Origin: Plotosus lineatus
Lineage: Eukaryota; Chordata; Actinopteri; Siluriformes; Plotosidae
Direction of reading: 5' to 3'
Assembly: GCA_024760905.1 (NCBI GenBank)
Contig: CM045732.1
Location: 58,419,496-58,483,495 of the forward strand
DNA length: 64,000 bases
Shown here: in pieces, positions 11,301-26,700 of the stretch
Position numbering within the stretch: the first letter of the stretch is position 1
How the letters are laid out: each line of letters opens with the position of its first letter
The notes under the pieces: model-generated
The model's input: only the letters and a program-made list of their open reading frames with translations
Told to the model about the DNA's origin: nothing
The model's database searches: none
Position numbers and translations under genes: made by a program

Positions 11301-14300
11301 GAGGTGAGTACAGTACTTAAAGTATTTATATATAAATTCTATTTAAATATTAATACATTACAGTATTTACATATGCATATAACTGTATAACGTTTAATAT
11401 ACACTTCTTGATATTGTATAAACACGAAAACATATAGAAATGAGACAACATGGTAGAAATGAGAGGGGCGTTCCTACTTCGCGGTTTTTTCGAATATCGC
11501 GGCCTGGTCTGGTCTACATTATCCGTGATATTCAAGGGATGACTGTATTAAGTATTTTCCCTTCTCTGTGTTCTACAATGTAATCGGTCTCCCTTTCTCT
11601 CTGTGACAGAGCTGCAGAATAGCTCACCAGTCCATCGTAGGGCCAACACACAGACACAACCATTCACACTCAAACCATGGCACAATTTAGGACAACTAGT
11701 TAGACTATTGGCCATGCATTCGGACCGTCGGAGGGAAGACATGCATGCATGCAATTACAGGGAGAACATGCAAAACCCTCACGGAAATGCCCTTGCAGAG
11801 TCTGGGACTCGAACCGAAGACTTTCTTGCTACATCCCCATGCCACCACTGTCTCTTTACATTAGTACCTAATCTACTCACTGAGGAAAAAACATTACTGT
11901 CAAATGTGACAGAATTTCCAATACGAGAAGAATTTTACATCAGCCGTAGCCTAATGGTGAGTGAAGTGGCTTCGGGACCGAAAGGTCTATGGCATGATTC
12001 TCAAACCAGCAGGAAAAATGTGTGGTAGTGGGGGGAGTGAGCCGTGTCTTTCCTTCCTCCACATTCATGGCTGAAGTGCCCTTGAGCAAGGCACCTAACC
12101 CACAACTGGTCTCCGCGCACCCCCAATGTGCATGTGTGCTCACTGTTTACGTGTGTGTGTGTGTGCTCAGTTTGGATGGGTTAAATGCAGCGGCAATAAT
12201 TTTCCCTTACGGGATTAATACAGTATGCATATATATAAACCATAAAAACATAAAAAATTCAGAATGTCTTCATCACCATCAAAGCACCTTATCAGAAGCT
12301 TCATCAGTATCATCTCTCCAGTCGATTGATTACCATTCACTGATCATGACTAACATCAGCGGGGAAATAATCGCATTCATAAAGCCATTCTGTCCTTTTG
12401 TTTATTTATCTTAAAGTGTAATCCTTTTCAGATTTGTACTTTTTGTTTATTTGAGAAGCGAGAGTGTAATGGACAATCTGAGAGTCCAGTGTGAGAGAAA
12501 ATCTCATTTCTCTAGCTGGGTTTTAGACATTTTTATACAGATTGCATTTCTCACAGCAGCACTTAAACTTCTTCCCCAATGCGGTAATTACGAGCGGATA
12601 ACCAGAGCAAGGTTAGATATTAAACTACGTTTGAAAAAAAAAAATCCCCTGACATTTAAATTAAATAGACAGGGATCCCTCACTTTCTGCGGTTAATTGG
12701 GACCGAGATCCCCCCGGGACTGCTGAATTCCACGAAGTAGAATCAACCCCCCTTGACTGACATATACGTACATGTATATGTGTATATAATATCAATAAAT
12801 ACATATTCAACACTATAAATGCTTATAATAACAATTAAACATTCAAAAATAATGCATAGGATGTAAATACAGTACACACGCATACAGACACGTGCGTGCG
12901 CACACAGATACACACGCATGCACTTAGATGCGTATCTCACATAAAAACGAAAGTCGTTTTGTTGGGGGGTTTTGGGTTGTTGGTTTTTTTTTTCTTTTTG
13001 TTTGTTTGGGTTTTTTTTTTTTTTGCATAATTTGTTTTTGTGGCATTTTGCTTCACTTTTTCCCCTATTCTTCCTTAATTTCCATATTTTTTAATTCGAT
13101 GAATATTAAAAAAAAAACAAAAAAACGCCATGCACCGAAGCCGCATGAATTGAAGTGCGAAATAGCGAAGGATGCCAGTATTTATGTTTTCTTCAAGTAA
13201 AACTTAATTTTAGTCCAAATTTAAAAATTTTTGAATATTTTCTACAGTTGATCAGTAAAAATACGGGTTTTCCCAAACCTCCACACATCCTCTTTATCGT
13301 GAAAACCTTAAGAGAGCTGAGTCACAATTCTTACCTAAACTAACTTTTCATGTAAATATGTGGTGACTGTCCAAAACTATCCCTTTCATGCCATCCATCT
13401 CGCCATCCATCCATCCATCAATCTATCTATTCATCAATCTACCTGTCTCCCTATCTACAGTATCTAACCATCAATTTGTGCAGCATGTGAAAGGACCATG
13501 TGCGACTACATCCAAAATGCCATACTAGCTGCAATATAAATGCATCCATGAAACCATCCATCCATCTATTTATCAATCTATCCATCCCTACACCCATCAA
13601 TCTATCTATTTATCTATCTATCCATCCATCCAGCAATCCATCTCTCACATCATAGATAGTCCAAGATAGTAAACAAACTAGCTGCATGTAAATGCATCCA
13701 TGAATTCCATCATGCTATGCAAGGGATGAGCTGTCCAGGGTGTACCCCGCTCTCGCCCAGATTTGGCTGAGATGGCCACCAGCCTCCCTGTGACCCTAAT
13801 TAGGATTAAGCGGTTTAGAACATAAATGAAAGGATATGCAAAGCATATCCCAAAAATATGAGTGCAGGCCAACAGGGTTGTGGGGATTGAGGACAACTGC
13901 ATGTTTACACATTACTAGGTATAACCAGAGCAAGTGTGCGAACAGCATAATATAACCTTTACTGCTGGTAATAGAACAAATACTTCACCCACTGTGAAGC
14001 ACTACAAACTGTCATAAAATTTTGACATTAATGATTATTTCTCTCCCAGAAGATCTGGATCGAGAATTGCTAAACAGTAGACAGGTATCTGATTGAACAC
14101 CTTAAAAGCGTCACTTGATGCGTCCCTCTTATGCAAACCCTCATACTGTCACTCCTCTATTCCAGTGAGCAACTTGTCATTTCAAACTTGGGTGTTGAGG
14201 CCAACAGAGGGCTAAACATGGTGGCAGTGAATCCTTTATATAAAACTCCCTTTACTTGTTCCTTAGTACCACTGGTTACTGGAGGAGGAGCAGCCAATAA

Positions 14301-14618
14301 CATGAGCCTGCAGCCTTTATTAGGCATGTGGAGGTGGGGATCGCAGAGGGAGCAGGAGGGGGTAAGATAAGCTGCTCTGAGGTTTCAGTGATGCTCCAAA
14401 AAGGGACCAGGGATTAAGCGGGCTCTAAGGAAGACATCTGTCTTGGAGCCAGATTCTGTATTATCAAAGACATCAGCGTTTCCCACAGCATCAACTTTTC
14501 ATGAGCGTTCATTCTGGTAAATATCAGCAACTTCTGCCTCCTCTTTCAGCGGGTTGGCACAGAGGGATGGCAAATTCCTTCAGAAAGATGGATTTAACCT
14601 TGCCCACACACACACACA

Positions 14619-14654
<36 letters not shown>

Positions 14655-14663
14655 CACACGCAC

Positions 14664-14721
<58 letters not shown>

Positions 14722-17700
14722 CCCCCACAACTCTCACACAATAAAGTGTGTGAGGGCATAAGCCATCTGATTTCGTATATGATGTGCAACTGCCAGTTTA
14801 TTAGGTATACCTGTAGGCCTGTATGAATACGTTGCTATGCTTTGTGTACAACAGACACTGTCATATACCATTAAACGTCATTCAACAATGAAAAGATTTG
14901 GCTAGTGGTAGTCCTACGGTGGTTTCTTTACAGTGCTGAGTGCAAGTAATGTGTTACAGTTAATAACCACTGACAAAGTGTACATTATAAACTGGTCAGT
15001 GAGCATAGATATAAAGTTCTCTCCATGCACTCTATCCATACTTTCGACTTATTTGAAAAATAAACATGTACAAATAAACAAATAAGCTGTGGCAATGGTC
15101 ATGAAAGTCTGTTAGATTTTGGAGACAATCCGGATCAAATATGGGATCAAGAAATTTTTTCAAGAATTCTTTAACATTATTTTGAAAGTGTCACAATAGC
15201 AGTCCAAGCAGAGGGTGCGATGTAGTTCCAATTATTAAAAAAAAAAAAAAAAAAGTTATGTGCATATTTTTAGACATTTCTAACAGGGGTTGGGTTTTGG
15301 AAAGGAAGATGCTACTTGATTTCGGAGAGGATCTAGATCAAATCTGGATCCGGGAATTTTTTAAAGGATTCTTTTTAACATCGTGAAAAACAATTTTTGA
15401 TATTTTGGATCATATGGGGAATTTCTAGGTTTGGTGGAAGTTTAGCCTCCAAGTGCTCTTGTTTAATTAATGTTTGTTTAAAATACACCAATATTGAGTA
15501 AAATTAATTGAACAGTTCAGCAGGAATGAGCACAGAAATGTAAATTTGAGTTAACAGTATTTCACTGATGCTCACCTGCTCTTGACTGCACTGTATCTTA
15601 TCGTGCCACACCTTTCTGATGGCCGGTATGTGTGTAATGTCTGTGACATAGCAGTGTGCCTGCAGTGCATGTCTCAAAGTGAGACTGGCACTCATGGCAC
15701 GCAGCACTTTCTCCATGTGGCTGTAACACAGCTGGGCCTGTGAGCCTGGACCTGCTTTCAGTAGCTGCATGGTGCAGGGAATCAGAGCAATTTGACCTGC
15801 GCAGAACACGGCTTCATCCACCTGCAACACACGCCATCAGCAAAATCAGTCAGTGTTTATAGAGCGAACAGTATATACACCATATACAACAAGTCATAAC
15901 CAAAACAACAGAGATCTGTCTGAGGCTTAGTCAGCCACTATATTCATGAAAGAGAGATTTCTCTTCGGCTTTTCCCCTCTTTTCAGGGGTCACCACGGCG
16001 AATGATTCACACGTTTGATTTGGCGTAGGTTTTTACGTCGGATGCCCTTCCTGATACAACCCGTAACAAGGGACAGAAACACGCTGACGGCTTTGCAGCT
16101 ACTCTTTACGAAAGTCAGCAATAGTTCTCTTACATAAACCTCTCACGATAGACATGTCCGGCCTTTGATAACCCAGTTAGCTGCACTGGGGGGACAGTGA
16201 CAACCTTGTGGAGAGTGGGACTCGAACCCCCAACCTTAGGATCAGCGATCCAGCACCCTTTACCACCAGTCCACCACTGCCCTCTATCCATTATATTAAT
16301 GAAAAAAGACTATTATTTGTTACTTTAAAAAAAATTTGAACCACCTCATAAAGTCTTCTCCAGCACATTACATCCCAAACACTTTCTATAGGGTTAAGGT
16401 CAGGACTTTGGGATGCCAATAAACATGTGAAAATGATTCCTCTTTTGATCCACTTTTCCGTTATTCGAGTCCCCATTTTATATCCGTGCCATCAGGGACA
16501 AAAAAAAAAAAAAAAAAGTCAATTGATGTGATAACCTGCTCATTTTTTTTATATTCAAGTTACCAGATGATTTCATTTTATTGCCACATTAATGTTGCTG
16601 AGCCTCAACCCGAACAACTGCAGCAACAATCCAATGGAGATTAAATGCTGTGATCAAAGCTAAACGTTAAAACCAGACACTGCATAAGACCTGTATATTC
16701 GCTCTAACTAAACCAGTTGTTCTCGAACCTCATGAGAACCTTTTGAACTTGAAGTGGTATAAATTCAACATGGGTGATTGGGGACATTACTACATTGCTA
16801 AAAAGGTGTGTCGGAATAGCACAACATCGATCACCACACCACACCCCGAATGCCACTTTAACACCAGCAATTTACGTTTCACACCATATAAACACCAGCC
16901 TATCTGTGAGTACAACTGATAAATGCAATTAGAAGCATGATAATTAGCTGAGAAGCCGAGAGAAACTTCGACGAAAGAAGTTCCTTGGATCACTAATCCG
17001 GGCTGTAAAAATCCATGCAATCAATGCTATCAGGTATGCAAGAGCAGTGGCGAGGTCAGGCTCGGAGAGACGTATACAATGAACAAATGAGACGCAGGCT
17101 TGAGCATAATGGTCAGGGTAAATAGCTGCAGGTGACATGGTGTTAATTGGAGCTTGGGGAAAGTATTTATCAGTGTGTGGGACCTCGAGGAGAACGGTGA
17201 CCTCTGAAGGGATAATAGAAGACAAAATCAATTGATGCGTCATGTGAATTGAGGTCTTTAGCTGATTAGCATATGCGCATGGGCATCGCATTTCCAATCC
17301 AGATTACTAGGTTAAGTCCAGGAATCCTGTATTAGTAAAGGCCAAGACACTCAATATGTTTATTAAGGTGTGTTTTTAAAAAAAAAATACATTTTTTACT
17401 GGGAAGTCTAAGGAAAAAAAAAAAGTATAAATTTAATGTCAAGCATAATGTCATACATAACATAACATTTCAACTGTCTGTTAAAATGTTACTGTTAACA
17501 AGTGTGTGCATGTACTAAAATCAAAAGTGGAAATCTAATTTGAAAACAACAGATCAACAACAAAAAAAAAAGTCCTGTGCCAGAGGGAGGGAATAGTCAC
17601 ATCAATTTCCATAGAGTGAAATGGGTTTCCCAAGATTCCTAGCTCCTGGGTTCACCTGTCAACTTTGATGAATCTTCAGCATCTGGCTCTGCTGCTCCAA

Positions 17701-20700
17701 ATTACAGAGGCAGGGTTGGAGATTGGGGAGGAAGGGTGATGGTGGTGGAGTGGGTGCGGTGCTGCTTACGAGTGGCAGGATCAATCATCGGATCATTTAC
17801 CTGTGAGCATTATTTAGCTAAAGTGCGAGAGAGAGATAGATCTACACCAGCGTAACCTCGCCGCACGTCACAGAGACATCAACAACAAATTGTCATTGGC
17901 ATTCCATTTATGAGCCATCAAGCGGAATCAGACGCTACAGAGTGCCAGATCAGATCGGACATGTGGCAAAGAGCTCTCAGTAGAACCAGCATTCAAAAGA
18001 GTTCAGGTTCATATTTTAAAAAATAAATAAATAAAAAGTCTGTTATTTGTTGATTTGAATATCAAAAAGAGGGTAGACTGCTCAACTGATCAAAAAAAAA
18101 AAAAAAAAAAAAAAAAAAACCAAAACCCTCCCACAGGTTTGAAGGCAGGTGTGTAATGATCAATTATTAAGGACCAACTCAGGTTACTCCGGTGCTGTGC
18201 GGGTGGGGCATGGCTTTATAGAGCAAACCTGTGAGTGAGAAAGAGTGAGAGAACAAGCAGGAATACTATTTACATAAAATTAACAGTTCAAAAGAATGAG
18301 TTCACACACCAATCAAACTTGTTAATTGACTGCCAATGGTGTGTCGCTGGATATACAACACAACTACATTATTCATCTTCCCCGTTGACAAGAAAGACAG
18401 TCCAATTTGCATTGGCGTCCAAAACCTGATCAGCAGTCGCAACGGCCCATGCATTTTTAATAGAGCACAGGGAGGCTATTAATATTCATAGGGGTCAAAC
18501 AATTGCATATTTCATTTAACTTTCTATAACCACCGGTGGTTTTCAAAACGATCAACTTCTGATGCTTGGATCACACAGAGCTGAAAGAATAGAAAGAACT
18601 TAAGTAGTTCTAAGCTTTAAGCACTAAAGCAATCAGGTTGCATTTACAAGTATAATGATTTCCCCCCATTGGAAAGTTTGTGCACTTAACTGATGGGTTC
18701 TGTATTTGCAATACTGACATTATTATCCAAAATCAGAGTTGCAAATGCATCTGGCAACTCAATGAAGCAAAAGCAATATTTTACTCTGGGCTTCAGAGTA
18801 ATTCCCCATCCTGGTGCACGCTGGCTTCTTTAGCATTAATCAAATGGGTGGTTTGGCTTCATGCTTTATCGACCTTTATTCCTTGGCTTGAACACCATCA
18901 CTTCTCATAATGCCAATGACATGTCAAAAGGTCAGGCAGCCCCAAGGTCTCTGTTGGGATGCGGACAGGAACACATATGTAAATGTTCTTTCTGGGGCTG
19001 CGCCCAGGCCTCACATGACATCTCCCAGCACTCCAACACACTTCGAGCATTTTAATTGTTGGCTTCTGAAATCTCAGAGGCACAACAACTTTACATATTT
19101 GTGTTTGCGGCATGTGAAAAGGCAGTGGAGGTGACCTTAAAGATTTTGCTGAGCGTGTTATTTTTGGCAGACAACAGCCTGGACCATACTGGCTAAAGTG
19201 ACCTGCTATTGATGATCAGTCAACTTATTCTCTGAGGCCAAGGGCATGGTGAGGAAAATACACATCAGCGCACTGTAAGATATGCTAATGGTTTCATTTT
19301 GCCACTGAAACCTCATGCATAATTAAACCGAAGCAACAGGGGCATAAAACAATGTGCACACTGACTGACCATTTCCAACCATGTGATTTCGTAGAAGGGA
19401 TGGGGGGGGGGGGGGTGAGATGGGTGGGGCACACTGTGTATTAGCAATGGCCTGTACATGGTGTGCTGTAAACAGATGGAAATACAGATACAAATAAGAG
19501 GTGCTATATTTGTTTGTTTGTCCAGTCATCCTGCAGAACACTGATCTGAAACTCGGTGCAAAAACGAGGCACTCATAAAGTGCAAGGCACATCCACCACG
19601 CAGCATGGATAATATAGTAAATTGTCTCTATACTGGTTTTAATCACCCATTTGTTCTTCTTATAGACATATCCAAATTTGCAGAAGAAAAATGTAATTTA
19701 TTTCAAGGTTTCACGAGATAGCTGGGTGTATGATCTTCTTCTTTTCCTTTCGGGTGTACCCTTTTTCTTAGGCGTCGCCACAGCGAATCATCGCATGTTT
19801 GATTCGGCGTAGGTTTTTACGTCCTGACACAATTGTTAGCAAGGAGCTGAAACACACAGAACGCTATGCAGCTACTCCTGATGAAAGTCAGCACTGGTTC
19901 TTTAACATAAACCTCTCACCATAGACAGTGAGAGACATGGCCGGCCTTTGATAACCCAGTGAGCTGCACTGGGGGGGGGGGACAGTGACAACCTTGTGGA
20001 GAGTGGGACTCAAACCCCCAACCCTAGGATCAGCGATCCAGCGCCACCAGGCCACCACTGCCCCTATATCTGGGTTTATGATATGACCTCGAAAAATCAA
20101 AATAAAAAAAAAATCAAATAACCTCTGGGACTAAGATAGGGTAGTGTTCCTACCAAGTTGGATGAAAATCTTTGCATGGGTGTGGTCACAGGCAAACTCA
20201 AAAACGAGCAAACCAACTAAACACCAGTGACTACACTACCTCTGCACTAACTCTGTTTTGGGCGAACGTAACAAGTGTTAAACAGATACAGAGACCCATC
20301 ATGGGGCCTGTGGTGTAGTGGTTAGGGTGCTGGGCTAATGATTGGGAGGTTGTGCGTTCAAATCTCAGTTAGACCCCCACTGTGCTATGACCCCTGGGCA
20401 AGGTCTCAACCACAAGTGTACTTCTGTTCACCCAGCAGTATAAATGGGTACCAGTAAAAATATACTGGGAAGGTAACCTGCGATGGACTAGCGTTCCATC
20501 CAGGAGGAGTTGTACTCCAGGTCGCTTCACGCTACAGATACCGGAGATAAGCACCGGCCTGGTGCCCCACTAGGCTCGGGTGTCAAAAAACCCAACAGAC
20601 TTTACCGAGGCCCATCATGATGCTACGCTGCATATATTTATTTACAATAAAATGAATCATGAGAGCAGTAGACTGAAATTTATTGTACATCATAGTAGAC

Positions 20701-23700
20701 GGTATAATAATCACGCCCTGGCCGACTCTTATGTATTTAAGCAAATACATAAGAGTCGGCCAGGGCGTGATTACATTACTCAGCGTTTAAACTCTTCATA
20801 CAAAGTAAACTCATCTAACATACACAGCATTTATGGAAATATAGAATAAAATATTATTCCAATGATATTAAAGCTATCAGGACAATTAGCTGAAGATTTC
20901 AACTGGAAGGCAGATCAGGACTTGCAGTGCATCTTAAGTATCAGCTTCAGCATTAAGTTCATTTAAATTGAATCATGTTTAAAGATGCTAGAGGATGACG
21001 GATGGCCCTCTGGTGCATTATGGCCTGAGGAAATTTGCATCCTCTGAGACCCAATTTTAAACAAACCCAATCCAGCCGAGGCTCAAACTCATCTTTTTTG
21101 AACCTGCAACCTTACAACACAACCTTTATTTAAAAGCAAGCTTTCATTGTCGTGTTATGTTATCGCCTGTGCTCTCCAGCAAGTATAACCCGTATATGCT
21201 CAACTGTCACACGATATTACTGTTGAAATGTTAAACAACGATAAACAGTGGCCAGCACAAGCAATATCATCCAACAGTTCCTACCGTTTCTTTTTTTTCT
21301 TCTTTTTTTCTTTTTAATCATGATGAATGAACTAAAAATGTAGCGCCGTGATAAAAATGCAGTTGGGTGAAATTTGCGAAGGAGATGTGAGGTATGATTG
21401 GAGGCGAGCTGGTAGTCTGAAAGCTGGGGGATTTTTGATGACACTGGCCTCTTTTCTCTGCTCGCTGTATGTAGTTGTAAATACCCAGCTTCCCCGGCTG
21501 TCTGACCTCGGCATGCCCACTTCCAGAGACGCCAGCTTGGATAAGTAACACTGTCATATCGGTTTTTGTCAACTTTATGCTGATTGTTCCCCTCTAACTA
21601 TGGGCGGTTTGGAGCGTAAGCAAGGTCATATAAAGATGACGCTTATTTGACTCATTTTACACAAGAGGGATGTGTCATTGCAATTGTTTATCCAACACTC
21701 CCTTTATGTCATATGAATTTTACCATTTTTCTAATTGACTATAACTTTATAATCATCCCTGTACAAATGGTTGCTTTAACACCATCACGAATGAAAAAAA
21801 AATTTTTTTTTTAAAAGAATAAGTTTTGTCAATAACAATGGATAACAAGCTCTGTGGTATTGCGTCTGAGTGAGAACTGAAGGGACATGTTTCCTTTTCA
21901 TGTTAAGGCAAAACTCTGCCATCAAACTGTCTCGACCTCCATGTTTTTGACAAATTGGTTGTGAGGCTTTTACGACTGATGCACAGATCGCAAAAATCAT
22001 TTCTGCCAAGATTCCTCTATGACCTGCCCGTGGGACATGACACGCTCCTCAATGCGCCGCTCTATCAAACCCGATCTTTCCAGGACAATGCAAATGATGA
22101 CAAATTCCATCATCCAGCATTAGGCGCTTTGCTGCTAATCTCCCTAATTCAAGAGTGCGGCGAGGGTTCTGTACTTTCTGCTGAGGGGCATGTTGTCTGA
22201 CTGAATGATGCTGAAGCAGCAGCTCACACACAGACTCGCTGGTGCATCTCCAGTCAAATTATTAAAAGAAACAAATGGTCAGTGTAATATTCTAATCAGG
22301 AAATCATTGAGAATGTCATTTCTCTTTAGTGTTTAGTGTACAGGAAACTGTGAATGACAGAACTGACTCCCATGTATTGGTGCAGGCTGTCTGACACACA
22401 AAAAAAAAAACCAACAACAACAACAACAAAAAAAAAACCCAACCAACCAACCAACCAATCAACCAAACAGACAAATAAACCAAAAAAAAAAAAAAAAAAG
22501 AAGAAAACAAGAATTTAAATATCTATAGCATCAGCATGACCAGTGGACATTCCCAGCATCATCAGGAAATCCTTTAGTACACACAAGGTTACCCAGAACA
22601 CCCTGCTCACAGCATGGTGGTACCCCGTACAATATTATAGGTAAAACACACCAGAAGGTAGGAAAACAGGACAAATCATAACAAGGTTCTGTCTAAGCAG
22701 CTTGCAATTCTGCATCATTTCAAAAGATGGCACTATGGCTGCATGAATAAGAGGCAGTAGCATCCAGTATGGTTTCACAGAAGATGCCAGATCATTCAAA
22801 CCTTTACAAAATATTTTTTGCCTCCATAAAATCATTACAGCAAGAATTAGTATTTATTCAAAATAAAAGTCATCAGGTCACTAGGGGTGATCATCTAATT
22901 TCTATTGGTTTTATATGAGCAGTTAATGCTGACTTTTGCGATGCTGCGTAAATCAGCAACTTTCTTGTGTTTAATAATTCTGAATAGGAAGCCGGCTTTA
23001 TTTAAAATTCATGGACATGCATAAAGTTGTGTCCGGCTTGTATACTGATTTGAAGAATTAAAAAAAAAAAACAAAAAAAAAAACCATTTGCCTCATGAAT
23101 AAATACATGCACACAATAGACCCCTCCCCATTTTATTACTTCTGTACAACAATAACATTTCTTCTGGTCTTTTTATGGGTAATTACACATTAATTACCTA
23201 TTTAATTATTATACATGGTGAGTATACAGTATATGGCTCAGTACATTTAAGTTTATTCGCCAGAAAGTCAACAGTGATGTTCCCATCACCAGACACTTCT
23301 ATAAATAATAAATCTCTGCAAAATTTAACATTGTTCTCCTTACAAAGAGACATTGTCTATTACTCATCCACAACACTTTTATATCTGTAGAATGGGCTGA
23401 AATGACAATGGATAATGAAAAATGAATGACCGAGGTTCAAAGTTACAACTCAAACGAAGCCCTCAATGAGAAATTAATGACAACACGAGTGGCCAAAAGT
23501 AAATGGAACATAAATGTTAATATCATTGAGCCATCAGTTTTAGCTACTGCCATTAAAAACTAACATCTCCTTAATAAATTAAGACAAAACTGCAATGCTC
23601 GGCCACTGTTGCATGAAGACCCAATGATCATGTTTCACTGAAAGCACTTACTGTCAGCCGCCACATAAAGGAATAGTGAGATTACAACGTTTAAGGGAGC

Positions 23701-26700
23701 AGAGAAAATGGCCTAAAAATAGATTGCGAAGATAAAAGAGTCAAACAGCAATGGTATGAGACAAATTTCCTAATTTTGAAAGCACTATGGAGGCCAATCC
23801 ACCTGTGTTTTCACCATGCGCCGGAGTAACCTTTCAAGTCTTGCCCTATTTGTCCGGCACTGAACTTGAGCCTCTCTTTGTATGTATTAGTTTTGGCTTC
23901 ATGTCACTGAACACAAACACTCGCAAACAGGAAGTGATGCTCTCATTTCTGTTGTAAGTGGATGGTCATATGAATCCCTCTTTAAATGGTCACAGAATTT
24001 GACAGTGAATGCCTTTTTTCATACATGATGAAATCCATTGAGCCATCCACCCATCCATCTATCCAATCACACATCCATTCACCCATCGACCAACACAACC
24101 ACCATCCCATCCATCCATCTAATCACTGGTAAATCCATCTATCCATCTACCTGTCCATCCAATCAATTACACACCCAACCTCACACCCAATAATAACACA
24201 TCCATCCATCCATCTATCCATCCAACTAAACACTGATACATCCATCTATCTATCCACCCGTCCATCCAATCAATCACACACCCAACAGCACATCCATCCA
24301 TCCATTCAATCACTGATCCATCCATCTATCCATCCATCTAAACACTGATCCAGCCATCTGTCTATCCACCGATCTATCCAATCAATTACACACCCAACCA
24401 CACACCCAATGACACATTCATCCATTTAATCACTGATCCATCCATCTATCCATCCATCTAAACACTGATCCATCCATCTATCCACCCATCCATCCATCTA
24501 TCCAATCAATCACACACCCAACAACATATCCATCCATCCATCCATTCAATCACTGATCCATCCATCTGTCTATCCACCCATCCACCCAGTCAATCACACA
24601 CCCAACCACACATCCATCGATTTAATCACTGATCCATCCATCTAGCCATCCATCTAACCACTGCTCCATCTATCTATCGACCCATCTGTCCAATCAAACA
24701 CACACCTATTAATACACCCAACAACACATCTATCCATCAACACAACTACCCTTCCATCCATTCATCCATTGATTCATCCATCCAATCACCCATCGAACCA
24801 TCAAACCATCCATCCATCAAATCACACACCTATTCACCCACCCACCCACCAACACATCCAACAATCCATCTATCCAGTCACACACCAACCTTCCCATCAA
24901 TCACCCATCCATTCATTGAATCATCCATCTATTAAAACACCCATATATCCATCCATTTATTCACCTATTCATTCCACTACACAGTTAATGCTCTTCGGCT
25001 AATCCACATTTCCAAAATTACACATCTCTCCTGAAATCCTGAATATGAAAATTTGTCACTGGCCTGTGATGGGTGGAACCTGTTTTGCAGTGCCACCACC
25101 ATGCATCTCTCTTTAGATGTGTGTTACCGCCGTGTGACAGTCCTCCGAGACCTGTCAACCGAGCGGAAGTGTAAACACATTCATCCACATTAAAGCCTCC
25201 ATTACTGCCACGGAATTTTAAATGCACAAATCAATCTGTCTGTGTATATTCTGAGCCGAGGCTTTTTACTGATGAAAACAGTATTTAGAGTCTTTCAGCG
25301 TTGAGGAGGGGTGGAGAGGGTAGAAGCTGGTGAAGAGAGCACCTGAAAGTAAAATATCTTCTCTGTCAGGTTCAGGGGTGGCTGATGGTCACTGTTCAGA
25401 CACATTCCAAAGTGTGTATGCATGTGGGCATGAACCAGGATAGTCAGGCACCCATAATACATGAAGTGGTGCTTAGAGGCAATTAGGCTGAGTTGTCAGG
25501 GCAGTTCCATTAATGAAGGTGTGCATGGCAGGAGCGAAGTTCTCTGACGGGTCTAGTCTTTCCAGTGTCCCATGCTAACGTCCAAGCTAATGTCAGCCCT
25601 ATTGATGGCACATGTCAGAAGCTAATGCGTAGAACACAGCTTCTGATTACACACAACCGTTAACATTGTCACCACCATCAGGTGTGTCATAGGAGTGCAT
25701 AAATAATTACCCCTCCATTCATAACACAGTCCACTGCCCTGCTACAAAACCTACCAGCATTCACACACTAATACATGGTCACAACCTGATTAAGCATATT
25801 CATGAATTTTTCAGATATTTAAGGTCAAGACAGTGATTTTGACGAGATCAGCCATATTTTGAGGATAAAGGTGACGAAGAAATATGAACATGATCCTTTT
25901 AGAAAATATTGCTCAATACAGGTGATGAGTAAGGGGACGTTTTTGATTGACACCGCTCTTTAACTGTCAAAACACAGACCTTATCCTAGCAGTCTAAATC
26001 CACAATGTCAAAAGAGAATTGCTCCAAACTACTCACAAAATACACACATACAGGTGTGGTTAATAAGTAAATAAATAAATGAATATTTAGGTAAAGAAAT
26101 CCACATATTTCATCAACCCAACATCCCTACATATATCTCACTTCTTCTTTTGTATTGACAATTTTTTTTTTTTTAAATCCAAGCTGATAGCATCCTTGCA
26201 TTGTTTCGTCTTGATCGCTGAAGAGCCATCCCACTGTTCTAGCCTCCAGCAGTTCGTATTATTGGTGCATTATTTCACGCACGCCTGCCTCTTTTATCAA
26301 CTGCTTCTGAAGTAATGTTAATAGACTAGAAAATTGAGACATTTATGAAGTATAGGCCGTGTTTATGAAAAAATCCATAAAATCTGACAGGGACGAGGTG
26401 AGATAAAAGCAGTGTATTAATAGATTATGTCTACGGGAGATCGTCAGGGGTTGATGAGCACCTCCTCTGGGATCACGCGCTTTTACGGGATTAATTTTTT
26501 TGGATTAAAAATGAAGGTAAACGTCTTAATTAATAAGTACGTAGCACACTTCTGCATTCAAACCCTCTGGACCCAGTGAGGCTTTAGATGTCTTGCTGTG
26601 GAGCAAATTACTTCGAGGATATGGATGTGCTTTAAGCAGATCTGGAAGGGACAAACTTGACTTTTGATTCTGAAGACGACCCGAGAGTCTTAAATGTGAT

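Noticed and set aside
14501..14826. Open frames rich in His/Thr/Arg or Cys/Val
   Set aside because: Direct translation of CA/CGCA microsatellite. The same applies to frames at 4350-4645, 30548-30892, 47925-48229, 50259-50646 and 62433-62618.
16944..17297. 117-codon minus-strand frame in the unique intron
   Set aside because: No family resemblance and no usable phase-compatible splice sites between dph6 exons h and i, which already join exactly.
24037..24985. Array with evenly spaced repeats, superficially CRISPR-like
   Set aside because: The units are tetranucleotide-based and degenerate, without unique spacers, in a vertebrate intron.
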